Counted from the first letter of the stretch, positions 38,336-48,100 are shown. The stretch is DNA of 64,000 nt from Magnetococcales bacterium (GCA_015229005.1 JADGCL010000002.1:22668-86667), one strand, 5' to 3'. Made by a program: numbers and translations. The notes: generated from the sequence alone by a model not told the origin.

Positions 38336-38560
38336 ATGAAACGGGAAGAGATCGTCGAACGGTTGAAGGCACGATTGGCAAAGGAGAAGATCGTCATCCG
38401 CGAGGAGACGGATCCCCTCGATCTCGACTCCTTCCTGATCGTCGAACTCATCGCCTGGGCCCAGGACGAGCTGGGGATCGCCCTGGATGTGGCGGCAATG
38501 GATTTTTCGGTCTTTGCCAGTTTCGACGCCCTCGCGGAACACATCTTCGACACCCAGTGA
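38336..38560 (+). CDS. Acyl carrier protein-like protein
   Basis: 74 aa; DPLDLDSFLIVELIAWAQDELGIALDVAAMDFSVFASFDALAEHI: DS-[F]-L carrier motif, ACP helical pattern. Confidence 0.78.
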   Translation: MKREEIVERLKARLAKEKIVIREETDPLDLDSFLIVELIAWAQDELGIALDVAAMDFSVFASFDALAEHIFDTQ

Positions 38561-38587
38561 GCCGGGCGCGGCGCAAAACCGGGCCAT

Positions 38588-39616
38588 TCAGGGAACGGCG
38601 ACCCTCGCCAGGAGTTCGGCGACGAAGCGATCCGCCGTCACCCCTTCCGCCTCCGCCTCGTAGGTCAGGATCAGGCGGTGGCGCAGGACCTCGAACGCCA
38701 CCGCGTGGAAATCCCCGGGGGTGACGTAGTCGCGCCCCGAGAGCCAGGCGTGGGCCCGGGCGCACCGGTCCAGGGCGATCGTCGCCCGGGGGCTCGCCCC
38801 GTAGCGGACCCAGCCCGCCAGCTCGCTCCCGAAGGGTGACGGATCCCGGGTCGCCAGGACCAGACGCACCGGATAGGACTCGAGGGCGGGGGCAAGATGC
38901 ACCTCCAGGACCTGCCGCCGGGCGGCGAAGAGGGTCTCCTGGGTCACGACCGGCGGCGGCAGGAGCGCCGTCGCGTCTCCGGGGGCGGCCAACGCCGCCA
39001 GCGCCTCGCCCCGGGCGAGCCGCAGGATCTCCGCCTCCGCCCCGGCCCCGGGGTAGTCGATCCGGACCTTCATGAGAAACCGGTCGAGCTGGGCCTCGGG
39101 CAGGGGGTAGGTCCCCTCCTGCTCGATCGGGTTCTGGGTCGCCATCACCAGAAAGAGCCGCGGCAGGGGATGCGTCTCCTGCCCCACCGTCACCTGCCGC
39201 TCCGCCATCGCCTCCAGCAGGGCCGACTGCACCTTCGCCGGCGCCCGGTTGACCTCGTCGGCAAGGACTAGATTGTGGAAGACCGGTCCCGGACGGAACC
39301 GGAACGACCCCTCCTCCGGGCGATAGACCTCCGTCCCCACCAGGTCCGACGGCAGGAGATCCGGGGTGAACTGGATACGGTGGAAATCCCCCTCCAGGGA
39401 GGCGGCGAGCGCCCGCACCGCCCGCGTCTTCGCAAGCCCCGGCGCCCCCTCCACCAGAAGATGCCCATCGGCCAGGAGGGCCACCAGCAGGGAGCGGATC
39501 AGCCCCTCCTGACCGATCACCTGCCGTTCCAGATGTTCCCGCAACGCCCGCAAGGCTTCCTGTCCCGACACCGTCTTCACCCCTCCGCCAGCGTCCACCC
39601 GCCCCCACCCTCCCAA
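38588..39616 (-). CDS. MoxR-type AAA+ ATPase (start codon uncertain; a GTG near 39580 is plausible)
   Basis: VIGQEGLIRSLLVALLADGHLLVEGAPGLAKTRAVRALA, LVLADEVNRAPAKVQSALLEAMAERQVTVG, LVMATQNPIEQEGTYPLPEAQLDRFLMKV. Confidence 0.92.
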   Translation of the reverse strand: MGGWGRVDAGGGVKTVSGQEALRALREHLERQVIGQEGLIRSLLVALLADGHLLVEGAPGLAKTRAVRALAASLEGDFHRIQFTPDLLPSDLVGTEVYRPEEGSFRFRPGPVFHNLVLADEVNRAPAKVQSALLEAMAERQVTVGQETHPLPRLFLVMATQNPIEQEGTYPLPEAQLDRFLMKVRIDYPGAGAEAEILRLARGEALAALAAPGDATALLPPPVVTQETLFAARRQVLEVHLAPALESYPVRLVLATRDPSPFGSELAGWVRYGASPRATIALDRCARAHAWLSGRDYVTPGDFHAVAFEVLRHRLILTYEAEAEGVTADRFVAELLARVAVP

Positions 39617-39854
39617 TCAGGGATTATTTCATGCGGCCGGCGGCGGCTGTCAACCCATCCCCCCAGGAAAAAAACGGCACCGATTTTTCCCCATCCGGGG
39701 TGTCGCCGCGACCTTCACCCCCTGTAGACTGGCGCCGACGCCCGACCCCGCTCCTTCGAGGGAGCCCGACCGGCCCTCTCCCCGAGCCTCACGCCCCCGG
39801 ACCGTCCCGCTAGGACCGTCCGGGAACAGGGGAAGCGGCCCAACCTCTGGACCG

Positions 39855-40472
39855 ATGCCGACCATGACGACCGAAACCCTCGCCGCCACGCTCCCGATGG
39901 CCCAGATATCGGCCATTCTCACCGCCTACTTCCCGGTGGCCCTGGCGGAGATGGGTGACAAGAGTCAACTGGTCTGCATGACCCTCGCCTCGCGCTATCG
40001 CCCCTGGCCGATATTCCTCGGCGCCGGGAGCGCCTTCATCCTCTTGAACATCCTGGCGGTCCTCTTCGGGGCGACGGTGGCCGCGTGGGTCCCGGAGCGG
40101 CTCCTGACGATCGGCGTCGCCCTGCTCTTCGCCGGTTTCGGGCTCCACACCCTCTTCGCCGCTGAACCGGACGCAAAAGAAGCTGCGGTGGAAGGCCCGC
40201 ACCACCACGGGGCGATCACCGCTTTTCTGATGGTTTTTCTGTCGGAGTTTGGGGACAAGACCCAGATCGTGGTCGCCGGCCTGGCCGGAACCGCCGCGAG
40301 CCCTGCCGCCATCTGGCTCGGGGCGACGGCGGCCCTCCTCACCACCACCGCCCTCGGCATCTGGGCGGGACGCGCCCTCCATGGCAGGCTGCCGCTCGCC
40401 CACCTCAAACGCGGCGCCGGCATCCTCTTCCTGCTGCTCGCGGCCATGGCAGCGCTGAAGGCGGCGGCCTGA
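39855..40472 (+). CDS. TMEM165/GDT1 (UPF0016) family cation transporter
   Basis: Two E-x-G-D-K-[S/T]-Q motifs (AEMGDKSQLV, SEFGDKTQIV) in a six-TM pattern with a central cytosolic loop. Confidence 0.92.
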   Translation: MPTMTTETLAATLPMAQISAILTAYFPVALAEMGDKSQLVCMTLASRYRPWPIFLGAGSAFILLNILAVLFGATVAAWVPERLLTIGVALLFAGFGLHTLFAAEPDAKEAAVEGPHHHGAITAFLMVFLSEFGDKTQIVVAGLAGTAASPAAIWLGATAALLTTTALGIWAGRALHGRLPLAHLKRGAGILFLLLAAMAALKAAA

Positions 40473-40740
40473 AGAAGCGCCCCTTCCCAGGAAGTTCACC
40501 TCCGCAATGCGAAGGCCCGCCCTTTCCCAAGAACTCCACCTCCACAAAAGGTTCGATGGAGCGTCTCAAAAGGTGATGATCCGTCCAAAGAGGTCTGGTA
40601 GGATGGGCGGGGGAGGTTCTGTGAGCGGTGCGTGGAACGTCTCCTCTCCCGCGCAGGAAGTCCGCCGACGCGGCGCTGTGCCTCGGTCGGTGAAATGACA
40701 AGGGAAGGAGCCGGCAGGACCGACGCAAAAGGAGATCACC

Positions 40741-41043
40741 GTGAGTGCTGCCGTAACGTTCGACACCCATGCCTACATCAAGGAACTGAAGGCCGCCGGG
40801 TTTACCGAGGAACAAGCCGAAGTCCAGTCAAAAGCCCTCTCCAGCATCTTCAGGGCGAACCTGGATGAGTTGGCCACAAGACGGGACCTCAAGGAACTGG
40901 AGCTGTCCACCAAGGGAGATTTGCGGCAGCTGGAAACCAAGATCGCCGAGGTCAAGGCCGAACTCATCAATTGGATGTTCGGCGTGGCCGCCGGGCAGGC
41001 GATGTTCATCATCGCCATCCTCAAAATGTTCCCATCCCGCTGA
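40741..41043 (+). CDS. Small coiled-coil protein with C-terminal TM helix (DUF1640/CCDC90-like), copy 2 (GTG start)
   Basis: MSAAVTFDTHAYIKELKAAGFTEEQAEVQSKAL...WMFGVAAGQAMFIIAILKMFPSR; AAAAGGAGATCACC upstream; C-terminal 22+ aa identical to copy 1. Confidence 0.8.
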   Translation: MSAAVTFDTHAYIKELKAAGFTEEQAEVQSKALSSIFRANLDELATRRDLKELELSTKGDLRQLETKIAEVKAELINWMFGVAAGQAMFIIAILKMFPSR

Positions 41044-41056
41044 ACCCCGGTGATTC

Positions 41057-41617
41057 CTAGCGAATCACCGCATGCAGGCGGATCGCGAGTACCCGGGGGG
41101 ACATTTCCCCGAGCTGCTCCAGGAGCCCTTCCAGGACGGAAACCTTCTCGTCATCGCGAAAGAACTCCCGGACCTCCTCGCTGAAACGGTCGCTCCCGAC
41201 CTCCCGATTGGCGAGATCATCGGCCAGGAGATACCCCTCCGCCGTCAGGCTCGGCAGTCCCACGTCCCCGGTCACGACCCCTTCGCGCCGCTTCTCCTCG
41301 AAGAGGGGACCCCATTCGCGATAGTCGAAGCGGCCCCCCGGCTCCCCCCGCCCCCGCGGCCTGGCCCGCGTCATCGGCATCCGCGCCGCCACCTCCCGCA
41401 GCAGGGGCTCGCGACGCATCCAGCGGACCAGGAGACTCAGGCAGTCACGGGCAAAGAAATGCCCACTCCCCCGATTTCCCTGCCAGGAACGCAAGGCATA
41501 GAGCAGGATCGCCTGCGGCAGGCTTACCGGTCTCTCCCGAAAATCAAACGTAAACGTGTGCCGCCGCCCCCCTTCGCGGTATGTTGCCAGATCCTCCGGC
41601 GCAACCAGACTCCCCAT
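41057..41617 (-). CDS. Hypothetical protein downstream of the RADAR-like operon
   Basis: 186 aa, MGSLVAPEDLATYREGGRRHTFTFDFRERPVSLPQAILLYALRSW...; same strand, no family recognised. Confidence 0.6.
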   Translation of the reverse strand: MGSLVAPEDLATYREGGRRHTFTFDFRERPVSLPQAILLYALRSWQGNRGSGHFFARDCLSLLVRWMRREPLLREVAARMPMTRARPRGRGEPGGRFDYREWGPLFEEKRREGVVTGDVGLPSLTAEGYLLADDLANREVGSDRFSEEVREFFRDDEKVSVLEGLLEQLGEMSPRVLAIRLHAVIR

Positions 41618-41763
41618 CGTCACCTCTCCTCCCACTCTCCCATCGACACCCAGACCGGAGCTCTCCCGGAATCACCACGAAGGTGGTCTCGCGAAAATCA
41701 TGCCGGCCCGACCCCTTTTGTCAAACTCCCGATCGCATCGTGCAGCAGACAAACAACCAGGGA

Positions 41764-42270
41764 TCAGGGCCTGCGATGATGCTCCTCGTAGGCATCCAGA
41801 AAGCCGTCCAGGATCTCTCTGATCCGCTTCTCCAGGTCGGTGGAGGACGAACCCTTATTGAGATAAAAATGACAGCCTCGCTTTCCGATCTCGAAACCTT
41901 TATTGTTCACTTCAGAATTGGCCGTCAATATGCCAGCCTGGGTTATAGGCGACCTGTCGAGAACGTGATCGACCAGGAAAACCCCTTCCTCACCAACAGG
42001 GACCTCCGGGTAATGGGGGTCATTCTGGGCACGCGCCAAGCTGAGATCCTGGTCGATGATCGCGAGTGCCAAACACAAGTCCGGGGTTGCGATCGGTCCC
42101 TTCACGACCTCCTTGAACTTTTCGAGAACGGCAAGAGTGTCAACGATCCCCCGGGTACGAATGGGATCCACCCCGGTGATACTCTTCAGGGTCACCCGAA
42201 GGCTTTTGAAAGATTCATCGTCATCCTCGACGACCAGGACCTTCAGCCCCGCATAGGTACTCTTGGCCAT
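41764..42270 (-). CDS. Stand-alone response-regulator receiver protein, copy 2
   Basis: 168 aa; VLVVEDDDES (acidic pair), ALAIIDQDLSLA (phosphoacceptor Asp), AGILTAN (switch Thr), HFYLNK (Lys). No output domain. Confidence 0.82.
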   Translation of the reverse strand: MAKSTYAGLKVLVVEDDDESFKSLRVTLKSITGVDPIRTRGIVDTLAVLEKFKEVVKGPIATPDLCLALAIIDQDLSLARAQNDPHYPEVPVGEEGVFLVDHVLDRSPITQAGILTANSEVNNKGFEIGKRGCHFYLNKGSSSTDLEKRIREILDGFLDAYEEHHRRP

Positions 42271-42406
42271 GCCCCATCCTCCTCCGCTGTCGACAAGATC
42301 AATGCCTCCGGTGAAACTCACCCGACCTGGAGCCGGATCTGAATGGTACCCCCTCTCCTCCCCATCACACTCCCGATCGCATCGAGAACAGGCGAACAAC
42401 CAGGAA

Positions 42407-42913
42407 TCAGACCGTATGATTATAATCTTTGAAGGCATCCAGAAAGCCGTCCAGGATCTCTTTGATCCGCTTCTCCAGGTCGGGGGATGACCAATTCTTG
42501 TCGAAATAAAAGTGGCCCCCGCCCCGTCCGGTTTCAAAGCCTTTATTGTCCGACCCATAATATGCCGTCAGAATCCCGACCTGGGTTACCGGCAATCTGG
42601 CGTTAACATGCGGAACCAGGAAAACCCCCTCTTCACCCACAGGGACATCCTGGTAATAGGGTTCATTCTGGGCACGCGCCAGGCTGAGATTCTGGTCGAT
42701 GATCGCGAGCGCCAAACACAAGTCCGGGGTTGGGATCGGCCCCCTCGCGACCGCCTTGAACTCATCGAGAATAGCGAGGGTATCAGCAATCCCCCGGGTA
42801 CGAATGGGCTCCACCCCGGTGATACCCTTCAGGGTCACCCGAAGGCCGTCGAAGGAATTGTCGTCATCCTCGACGACCAGGACCTTCAACCCCGCGTAGA
42901 TACTCTTGGCCAT
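42407..42913 (-). CDS. Stand-alone response-regulator receiver protein, copy 1
   Basis: 168 aa; MAKSIYAGLKVLVVEDDDNSFDGLRVTLKGITGVEPIRTRG...ALAIIDQNLSLARAQN...GILTAYY...HFYFDK; close paralogue of 41764..42270. Confidence 0.82.
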   Translation of the reverse strand: MAKSIYAGLKVLVVEDDDNSFDGLRVTLKGITGVEPIRTRGIADTLAILDEFKAVARGPIPTPDLCLALAIIDQNLSLARAQNEPYYQDVPVGEEGVFLVPHVNARLPVTQVGILTAYYGSDNKGFETGRGGGHFYFDKNWSSPDLEKRIKEILDGFLDAFKDYNHTV

Positions 42914-42961
42914 TCCCTCATCCTCCTTTGCCGCCGACAGGATCGACGATCCCCGTGAAAC

Positions 42962-45157
42962 TCACCCGACCGGGAGTCGGATCTGGATGGTGCTCCCCTC
43001 TCCCGGTTCGCTTCGAACCACCGCCAACTCCCCCCCCATCGCCGTCACGAAGGCCTGTGCAGTCACCGCCCCGATGCCCCTCCCCTCCGGCTTGGAGGTG
43101 AAACCCACCCAACCAAAATCGGCCCGGGCCTGAGCGTCCATGCCGATCCCCCTGTCCACCACCTCCACAATGGCCCAGCGCTCCCCCAAGCGGCGTACCG
43201 AGACCCGGATCTCGTTCATTCGCCCGGACTGTGAAGCCTCAACGGCATTGTCAAGAAGAATCCTTAAAGACTGGAACAGGCTTAACCCGTCGAACTTGAA
43301 GTGGCAATCTTCTCCGGGATGAAACGAAACCGACCAGGAACGAGGGTCCGGTTCACGCCGGAACCTGGCCACCGCCTCTCCGACAAAAGCGGAGAGACTG
43401 GCCCGCTCGCCCACGCTGCGTGAGAGAAAGGTCTGGTAATCGCGGAAATTGGCGACCATCTCTTTTACGTGCCGGAGGCCTGTCCGCGCCGACTGGCAAA
43501 GCCTGACCACGTCCTCCCTTTGGTCAGAGTAGTCGATCCAGAGGGGCTCTCCGGCAAAGGCCCGATCCAGGAACCGGTGATTGACCAGGGTATCAACCGG
43601 CCTCAGGCCGTTGATGACCTCATGGGTCAGGCTGCGATGGGCATCGCCGAGGAGTTGGCTGTAACGCAACTTGTCGAAGGCGGTGGTGGCATCCCAGAGA
43701 TCGAGGACCGTATTGCCGGCACACCCCAGGGCAAGAAACAGGTAGGAGAGAAAGATCCACGGAAAATCCTTCGCCACCGGATAACTCTGCATCGCGAAAG
43801 GACCCAGGCACGCCAGGATCAGGGCACTGACGAAACACCCCCACACCACCTGGTTGAACCGGTGTTCCCTCTCCTCCCTGCCGAACTCCCGGGCATGGAA
43901 CCCTCGTCCCAGAAGCCGGTCTATCAGGAACGCGAGAAGCCGCGATCGACCAACTCCCCGACCAAACAAGCCCCATAACAGACCAAAAAGGAACACGGAC
44001 AGGAGGAGGACAATCAACGCCTGGACCCACGGCTCGAGCCTCAGGGCACCCAATCCCAGGAAGATTCCCTGAAAACCAAAAGGGGAGATAAACAGGAAGA
44101 CAAACCCCAGGAGTTGGTCTTGCCCGGTCAGGATGAATTCCCGGTCACAGTGGATGCGGACCCTCACCGCCAGGGCGGCGGCCAGGAGAAAAAAGAAGAG
44201 CGAGACGACCACGCCCCAGGCATGCAGCAACCCCGCATCACTCTCCAGATAATAGCCGGAAAACTCTCCCGCCAATGCCTTGGGATCCCAGCCCAGATCG
44301 AACCAGCCCAGATTGAACACGCCCAGATCGACAAGGGCCTGGCCCATCACCAGAAACGAGAAAATACACAAAATGACCCACGCGCCGGCGAGGAGAACGG
44401 ACGGCATCAGGGATTCCTCATTCGACCCCGGTCTGCCCGGAATCCTGGCGGTGAAAACAAACCACGGCACAAAGAGCCACTCCCGGAAGAAGTTCAGGTT
44501 GCCGAACCGACCATCGGTATCCCGAAACTCCCGCCACCACCCCTTCCCCCGGCCTGAGGTGAACCAGCCCGGATAGAAGAAGGAGAGGAGAAGCGCCGTG
44601 AAAGGGAAGGGAAACATCCCCAGAAAAAAGAGCCCGGCCCGATTGGAAAAATAGGCCGCCGCCACCTTCACCGCTGCCTTATCTGCCGCTGCCTCCGCCG
44701 AAGCCTTGGCCAGCACCACCTCCGCCGACGCCGCCACCTCCGCCGTCACCTCCGCCATCGCCGACGCCCCCGCAGCCGCCGCAGCCGCCGATTTCACCGC
44801 AACAACCTTGGCAGCCGCCGACTCCGCCACTTCCAATGCCAATTCTCCCTCACCCTGCAACAGACGACCGCCGGAGAGGCAGAGAATGCCGATCCCCAAC
44901 GAGAGGAGGGTGCCCGCAGCCGCCAGGTGGTACTCCTTGCGATGGCGACTGCCGACGCGGTTGACCAACTCGTAGAGAAACAACTGCTGCACCGAGAACG
45001 AGAGGCCGACCAGGGCCGTGCCGATCCCCAGGAAGGGCAAAGTCCGCCGGTCCCCGAAGAACCAGAGGGAGAAACCGAAGATCAGGAAAAAGCCCGCCAT
45101 GAAGAGAAGCTGCGCAGGGGCCAGCGCCACGCCCACTCTGTGATCAGACCCCATCAT
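42962..45157 (-). CDS. Polytopic membrane histidine kinase (HisKA-like plus HATPase_c), coupled to the rdrB-like gene
   Basis: About 9-10 hydrophobic segments; H-box-like SLTHEVINGLRPVDTL; N-box ILLDNAVEAS; G1 VDRGIGMD; G2 GRGIGAVTAQAFVTAMGG. Start codon overlaps the upstream stop (TGATG). Confidence 0.88.
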   Translation of the reverse strand: MMGSDHRVGVALAPAQLLFMAGFFLIFGFSLWFFGDRRTLPFLGIGTALVGLSFSVQQLFLYELVNRVGSRHRKEYHLAAAGTLLSLGIGILCLSGGRLLQGEGELALEVAESAAAKVVAVKSAAAAAAGASAMAEVTAEVAASAEVVLAKASAEAAADKAAVKVAAAYFSNRAGLFFLGMFPFPFTALLLSFFYPGWFTSGRGKGWWREFRDTDGRFGNLNFFREWLFVPWFVFTARIPGRPGSNEESLMPSVLLAGAWVILCIFSFLVMGQALVDLGVFNLGWFDLGWDPKALAGEFSGYYLESDAGLLHAWGVVVSLFFFLLAAALAVRVRIHCDREFILTGQDQLLGFVFLFISPFGFQGIFLGLGALRLEPWVQALIVLLLSVFLFGLLWGLFGRGVGRSRLLAFLIDRLLGRGFHAREFGREEREHRFNQVVWGCFVSALILACLGPFAMQSYPVAKDFPWIFLSYLFLALGCAGNTVLDLWDATTAFDKLRYSQLLGDAHRSLTHEVINGLRPVDTLVNHRFLDRAFAGEPLWIDYSDQREDVVRLCQSARTGLRHVKEMVANFRDYQTFLSRSVGERASLSAFVGEAVARFRREPDPRSWSVSFHPGEDCHFKFDGLSLFQSLRILLDNAVEASQSGRMNEIRVSVRRLGERWAIVEVVDRGIGMDAQARADFGWVGFTSKPEGRGIGAVTAQAFVTAMGGELAVVRSEPGEGSTIQIRLPVG

Positions 45158-48100
45158 CACCCCCAGCGCTGGTCGGCCCGGTAGGACTCCTCGGTCCAAT
45201 CGAAGAAGAGATTTCCCCGGCGGCGGATGCCGTCGAGCCACTCGCGGACGCGGGCCGGGGCGACCCCGTGATCGACGGTGGCCGCCTTTTCCAGGTGCCG
45301 ATACTCGGCCGCCAGGGTGGTATTGAAAATCCCGGGATCGTCGGTATTGACGCAGAGGTCCAGCGGACCGCCGCGGATCCCGAAACGATTGTACCGGGCC
45401 CCCGGGGCAAGGAGCGCCGCCTCGGGCGGCGACCAGCGAAAGATCGGGTGTTCGGCGTAGGAGCGGATCGGCGCGATCGCCAGGTTGGAGGAGGGGCAGA
45501 CCTCGACGGCCACCCCGGCCTTGGCCAGACGCGCCATCAGGTCATCCTGGATCACCTCCCAGGCCTCGGCCTCCAGGGGAGTGATTCTTTCGTAGGAGAA
45601 GTCGTTCTCTCCCCCATGTTCATCGTAGTGAAGCGAGAGGAGCCGATTGGCATAACCCTGATACCGCTCCCAACCTGCGGTCGGCGCCTCCTCGGCGGCG
45701 CACCCCCGCCCCGCAGTCGGGAGTGCGCCCTCCCACTGCCTCCCTGAGACCGGGCGACACTGCTCGTTCCGCAGCCGGTAGCGCTCCCGCCGGCGGGCAT
45801 TGACCAAAGAGAAAAAGTGCCGGTCCTCCCGTTTCATGATCCACTCGGTCTGCCCGGCCAACTCCGCAAACCGCCTGAGCGAGGCCTGACCGATGGGGTC
45901 CCAGTGCAAGGCCTCGTGCCCCCGGCGCAGACAACTCTGCATCGGCAGATCGCAGCGGTCCCAGCAGGGACGAAAGGCCTGGTGCAGGGCCTCCCGGGAG
46001 AAGGCCCGAAACCGCCAGAAGCGGTACCACAGCTCCGGGTGCCGGGCCTCGGCCTCCGGCCCGTGCAGCACCTTGGCCAGATCGCGAACCCGATATTCAT
46101 AGACCGGCAACAAGGCGGCCGCCCTGGGCCAGCGCGGCAGGATACGAACCAGCATCGCCCAGGCCCAGACCATGTTGTCGAAATACTCTTCGCGGGTCAC
46201 CAGGATGTTCGGATGGCGTTCGAGCCACAGCGTCGGGGCGAGCCCCAGGGCCAGGGCGTGACCGATCCGATCGCCCGGCCCCAACTCACAAAAGGTCAAC
46301 GCCTCATCGACCGCACGGATGCCGGTCAGGAGGCAGGAGAAATCCTCACCGGCATGGACATGCACCGGAAGGCGCCGCCGCCAGGCCGTCCGCCATTGGC
46401 GGCTGTGAAGCGGCGAGCGCTCCTCCGCCTGCCGGTGGGGACGCCGCAGATAGAGGATGCAGGGGGAGAAAAACTCGATCGGCAGATCCGGCTCCACCCC
46501 GGCGACATCGATCCCCGCAATCAACCGGGTCATATCCAACGGCCCGGCCTCGCATCGGCGCCGCCAGGACCGCCAGGCCCCCCCCGGCATCTCCCTCCCC
46601 CCGCCGAACATCGGCAGGAAGCGGGGCGGCAGACGCCGCGACTGCGGACTCGACAGAAAGGCATCCAGCTCCAGGGTCTGCCGTTGAATCTTCTCCCAGC
46701 GGCGCCCCCGTTCCAACCGCCGCTCCTCGAGGGCCTGGCGACACGGGTCCCCCGACGGCGGCAGCCAGTTCTCCAGGGTGCGAATGTAGTGCAGGGTGAA
46801 CTGGAACCCCCGGGAACAACCGCTCCCCTTGCCCAACCCCGTCGTCGCGTAGGCGACCGGCGGCTCTCCCGGAGGGATCGCCTCGCCACTCCCGTCCGCC
46901 TCCCGTGCCGCCCGATGCAGGATCTCCATCAATGACCCCAATCGTTCAACGTCGAGGAAGGTATCGAAACCGATCCGGGCATTGATCTTGTCCACCCCGG
47001 CGCGATACATCCCCCGCGCCCGGTCGAGGCCGTTGTTGCCGCGCAGAACCTCCTGGAGTTCCGCCTGATCCTCGGCGTTGCGCAGGGCACTGTCGTAAAA
47101 ATCGGAAAACCAGCGCAGCCCGGTGCCATGCCCCATCACCATGTAGGAACGCAGGATGCCGATCCCGTGAATAAAGAGGCGCACGAAGGGATGCGCCTCG
47201 GCCAACCGGCGCTCCATCATGGAGAGATGACACACCACCAGGGTGGTCAGGAGAAAGGCGGAAAACTCCCCCTCGCGGAACTGGGCCTCCGCCTCCCGCG
47301 AGAGCATCCGGAGGCGCTCCAGGATCTCCTCCGGGATCCGCCCCGAGCCCTCACCCCGCAGGCCACCCAGCTCCCGGACCCAGGGACAGGGCTGGCGGCT
47401 CCCCCCCCGCAGGACCAGCGCCACCTTGTACCGCCCCTCCCGGCACAACCCCGCACGATCCTGCCGCCAGGGCAGGAGCCGGAGAAAGCGGTAGGCGATC
47501 CGCACCAGGTCGATGACCTGGATGATCCGGAGCGTCCCGGCGTTGAGGCATTGAAATTCGGGGATGTTCGGCAATAGCCGCTGAAACCCGGGCGCACGCC
47601 ACTTCCCGGGCACCGAGGGGGCCCGGAGAATCGCCGCAAGCTGCGTCGCCGGCTGGATGGCGCCACCGAAATGGACGTGGTTGTCGGCCAGGGGGAGGTC
47701 GCTGTCGGCCTCGGCCAGGAAGGTCAACTCGTGGACCTTGCGGCAATACCCCACCACCTGCGGGAAGCTCAACCGATGCTGGTGAAGACGGTCGGCCAGC
47801 TCATGCCCCACCACCACGAAAGGGTGGAGATGGTCCAGGGAATCCCGGTTCGCCCGCGAGTGGGCCATCTGCCGCTCCACGGTGTTGCCCTGGAGGCGAT
47901 AGTGGCGGCCAAAGACCGCAGCAAGAAATTCATAGCCATAGTGAAAGGGAAAACCATCCAGCGGAGCCCAACCCACACGCTCGTCCCTCTCCAGCGCCCG
48001 TTGAAGGTCGTCCAGGCGATAGCTGTCCGAGGCGTAGTCACGCATCACCGCGAGCGCCAGCTCCCCGCCCGGATCGGCGCCATCCCGCCCCCGCCGCCTC

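Larger units (their letters stand above)
41727..43000 (-). repeat. Tandem duplication, period ~643 bp, of [histidine-kinase 3' end + receiver gene]
   Basis: Start codons are 643 nt apart (42913 vs 42270). Homology extends through the leader into a kinase 3'-end remnant at 42318..~42350 reading GTIQIRLQVG*, versus the real kinase end STIQIRLPVG*. Confidence 0.88.

Noticed and set aside
39715-39854. Possible yybP-ykoY manganese riboswitch upstream of the GDT1-type transporter
   Set aside because: There is a CCCGGAC/GTCCGGG hairpin, but I could not match the conserved yybP-ykoY core by eye; an Infernal search with RF00080 would decide.
14300-41050. The two DUF1640-like copies considered as transposon ends
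   Set aside because: Similarity is confined to the coding ends and RBS region, copies are in direct orientation, and no transposase or target duplication is seen.
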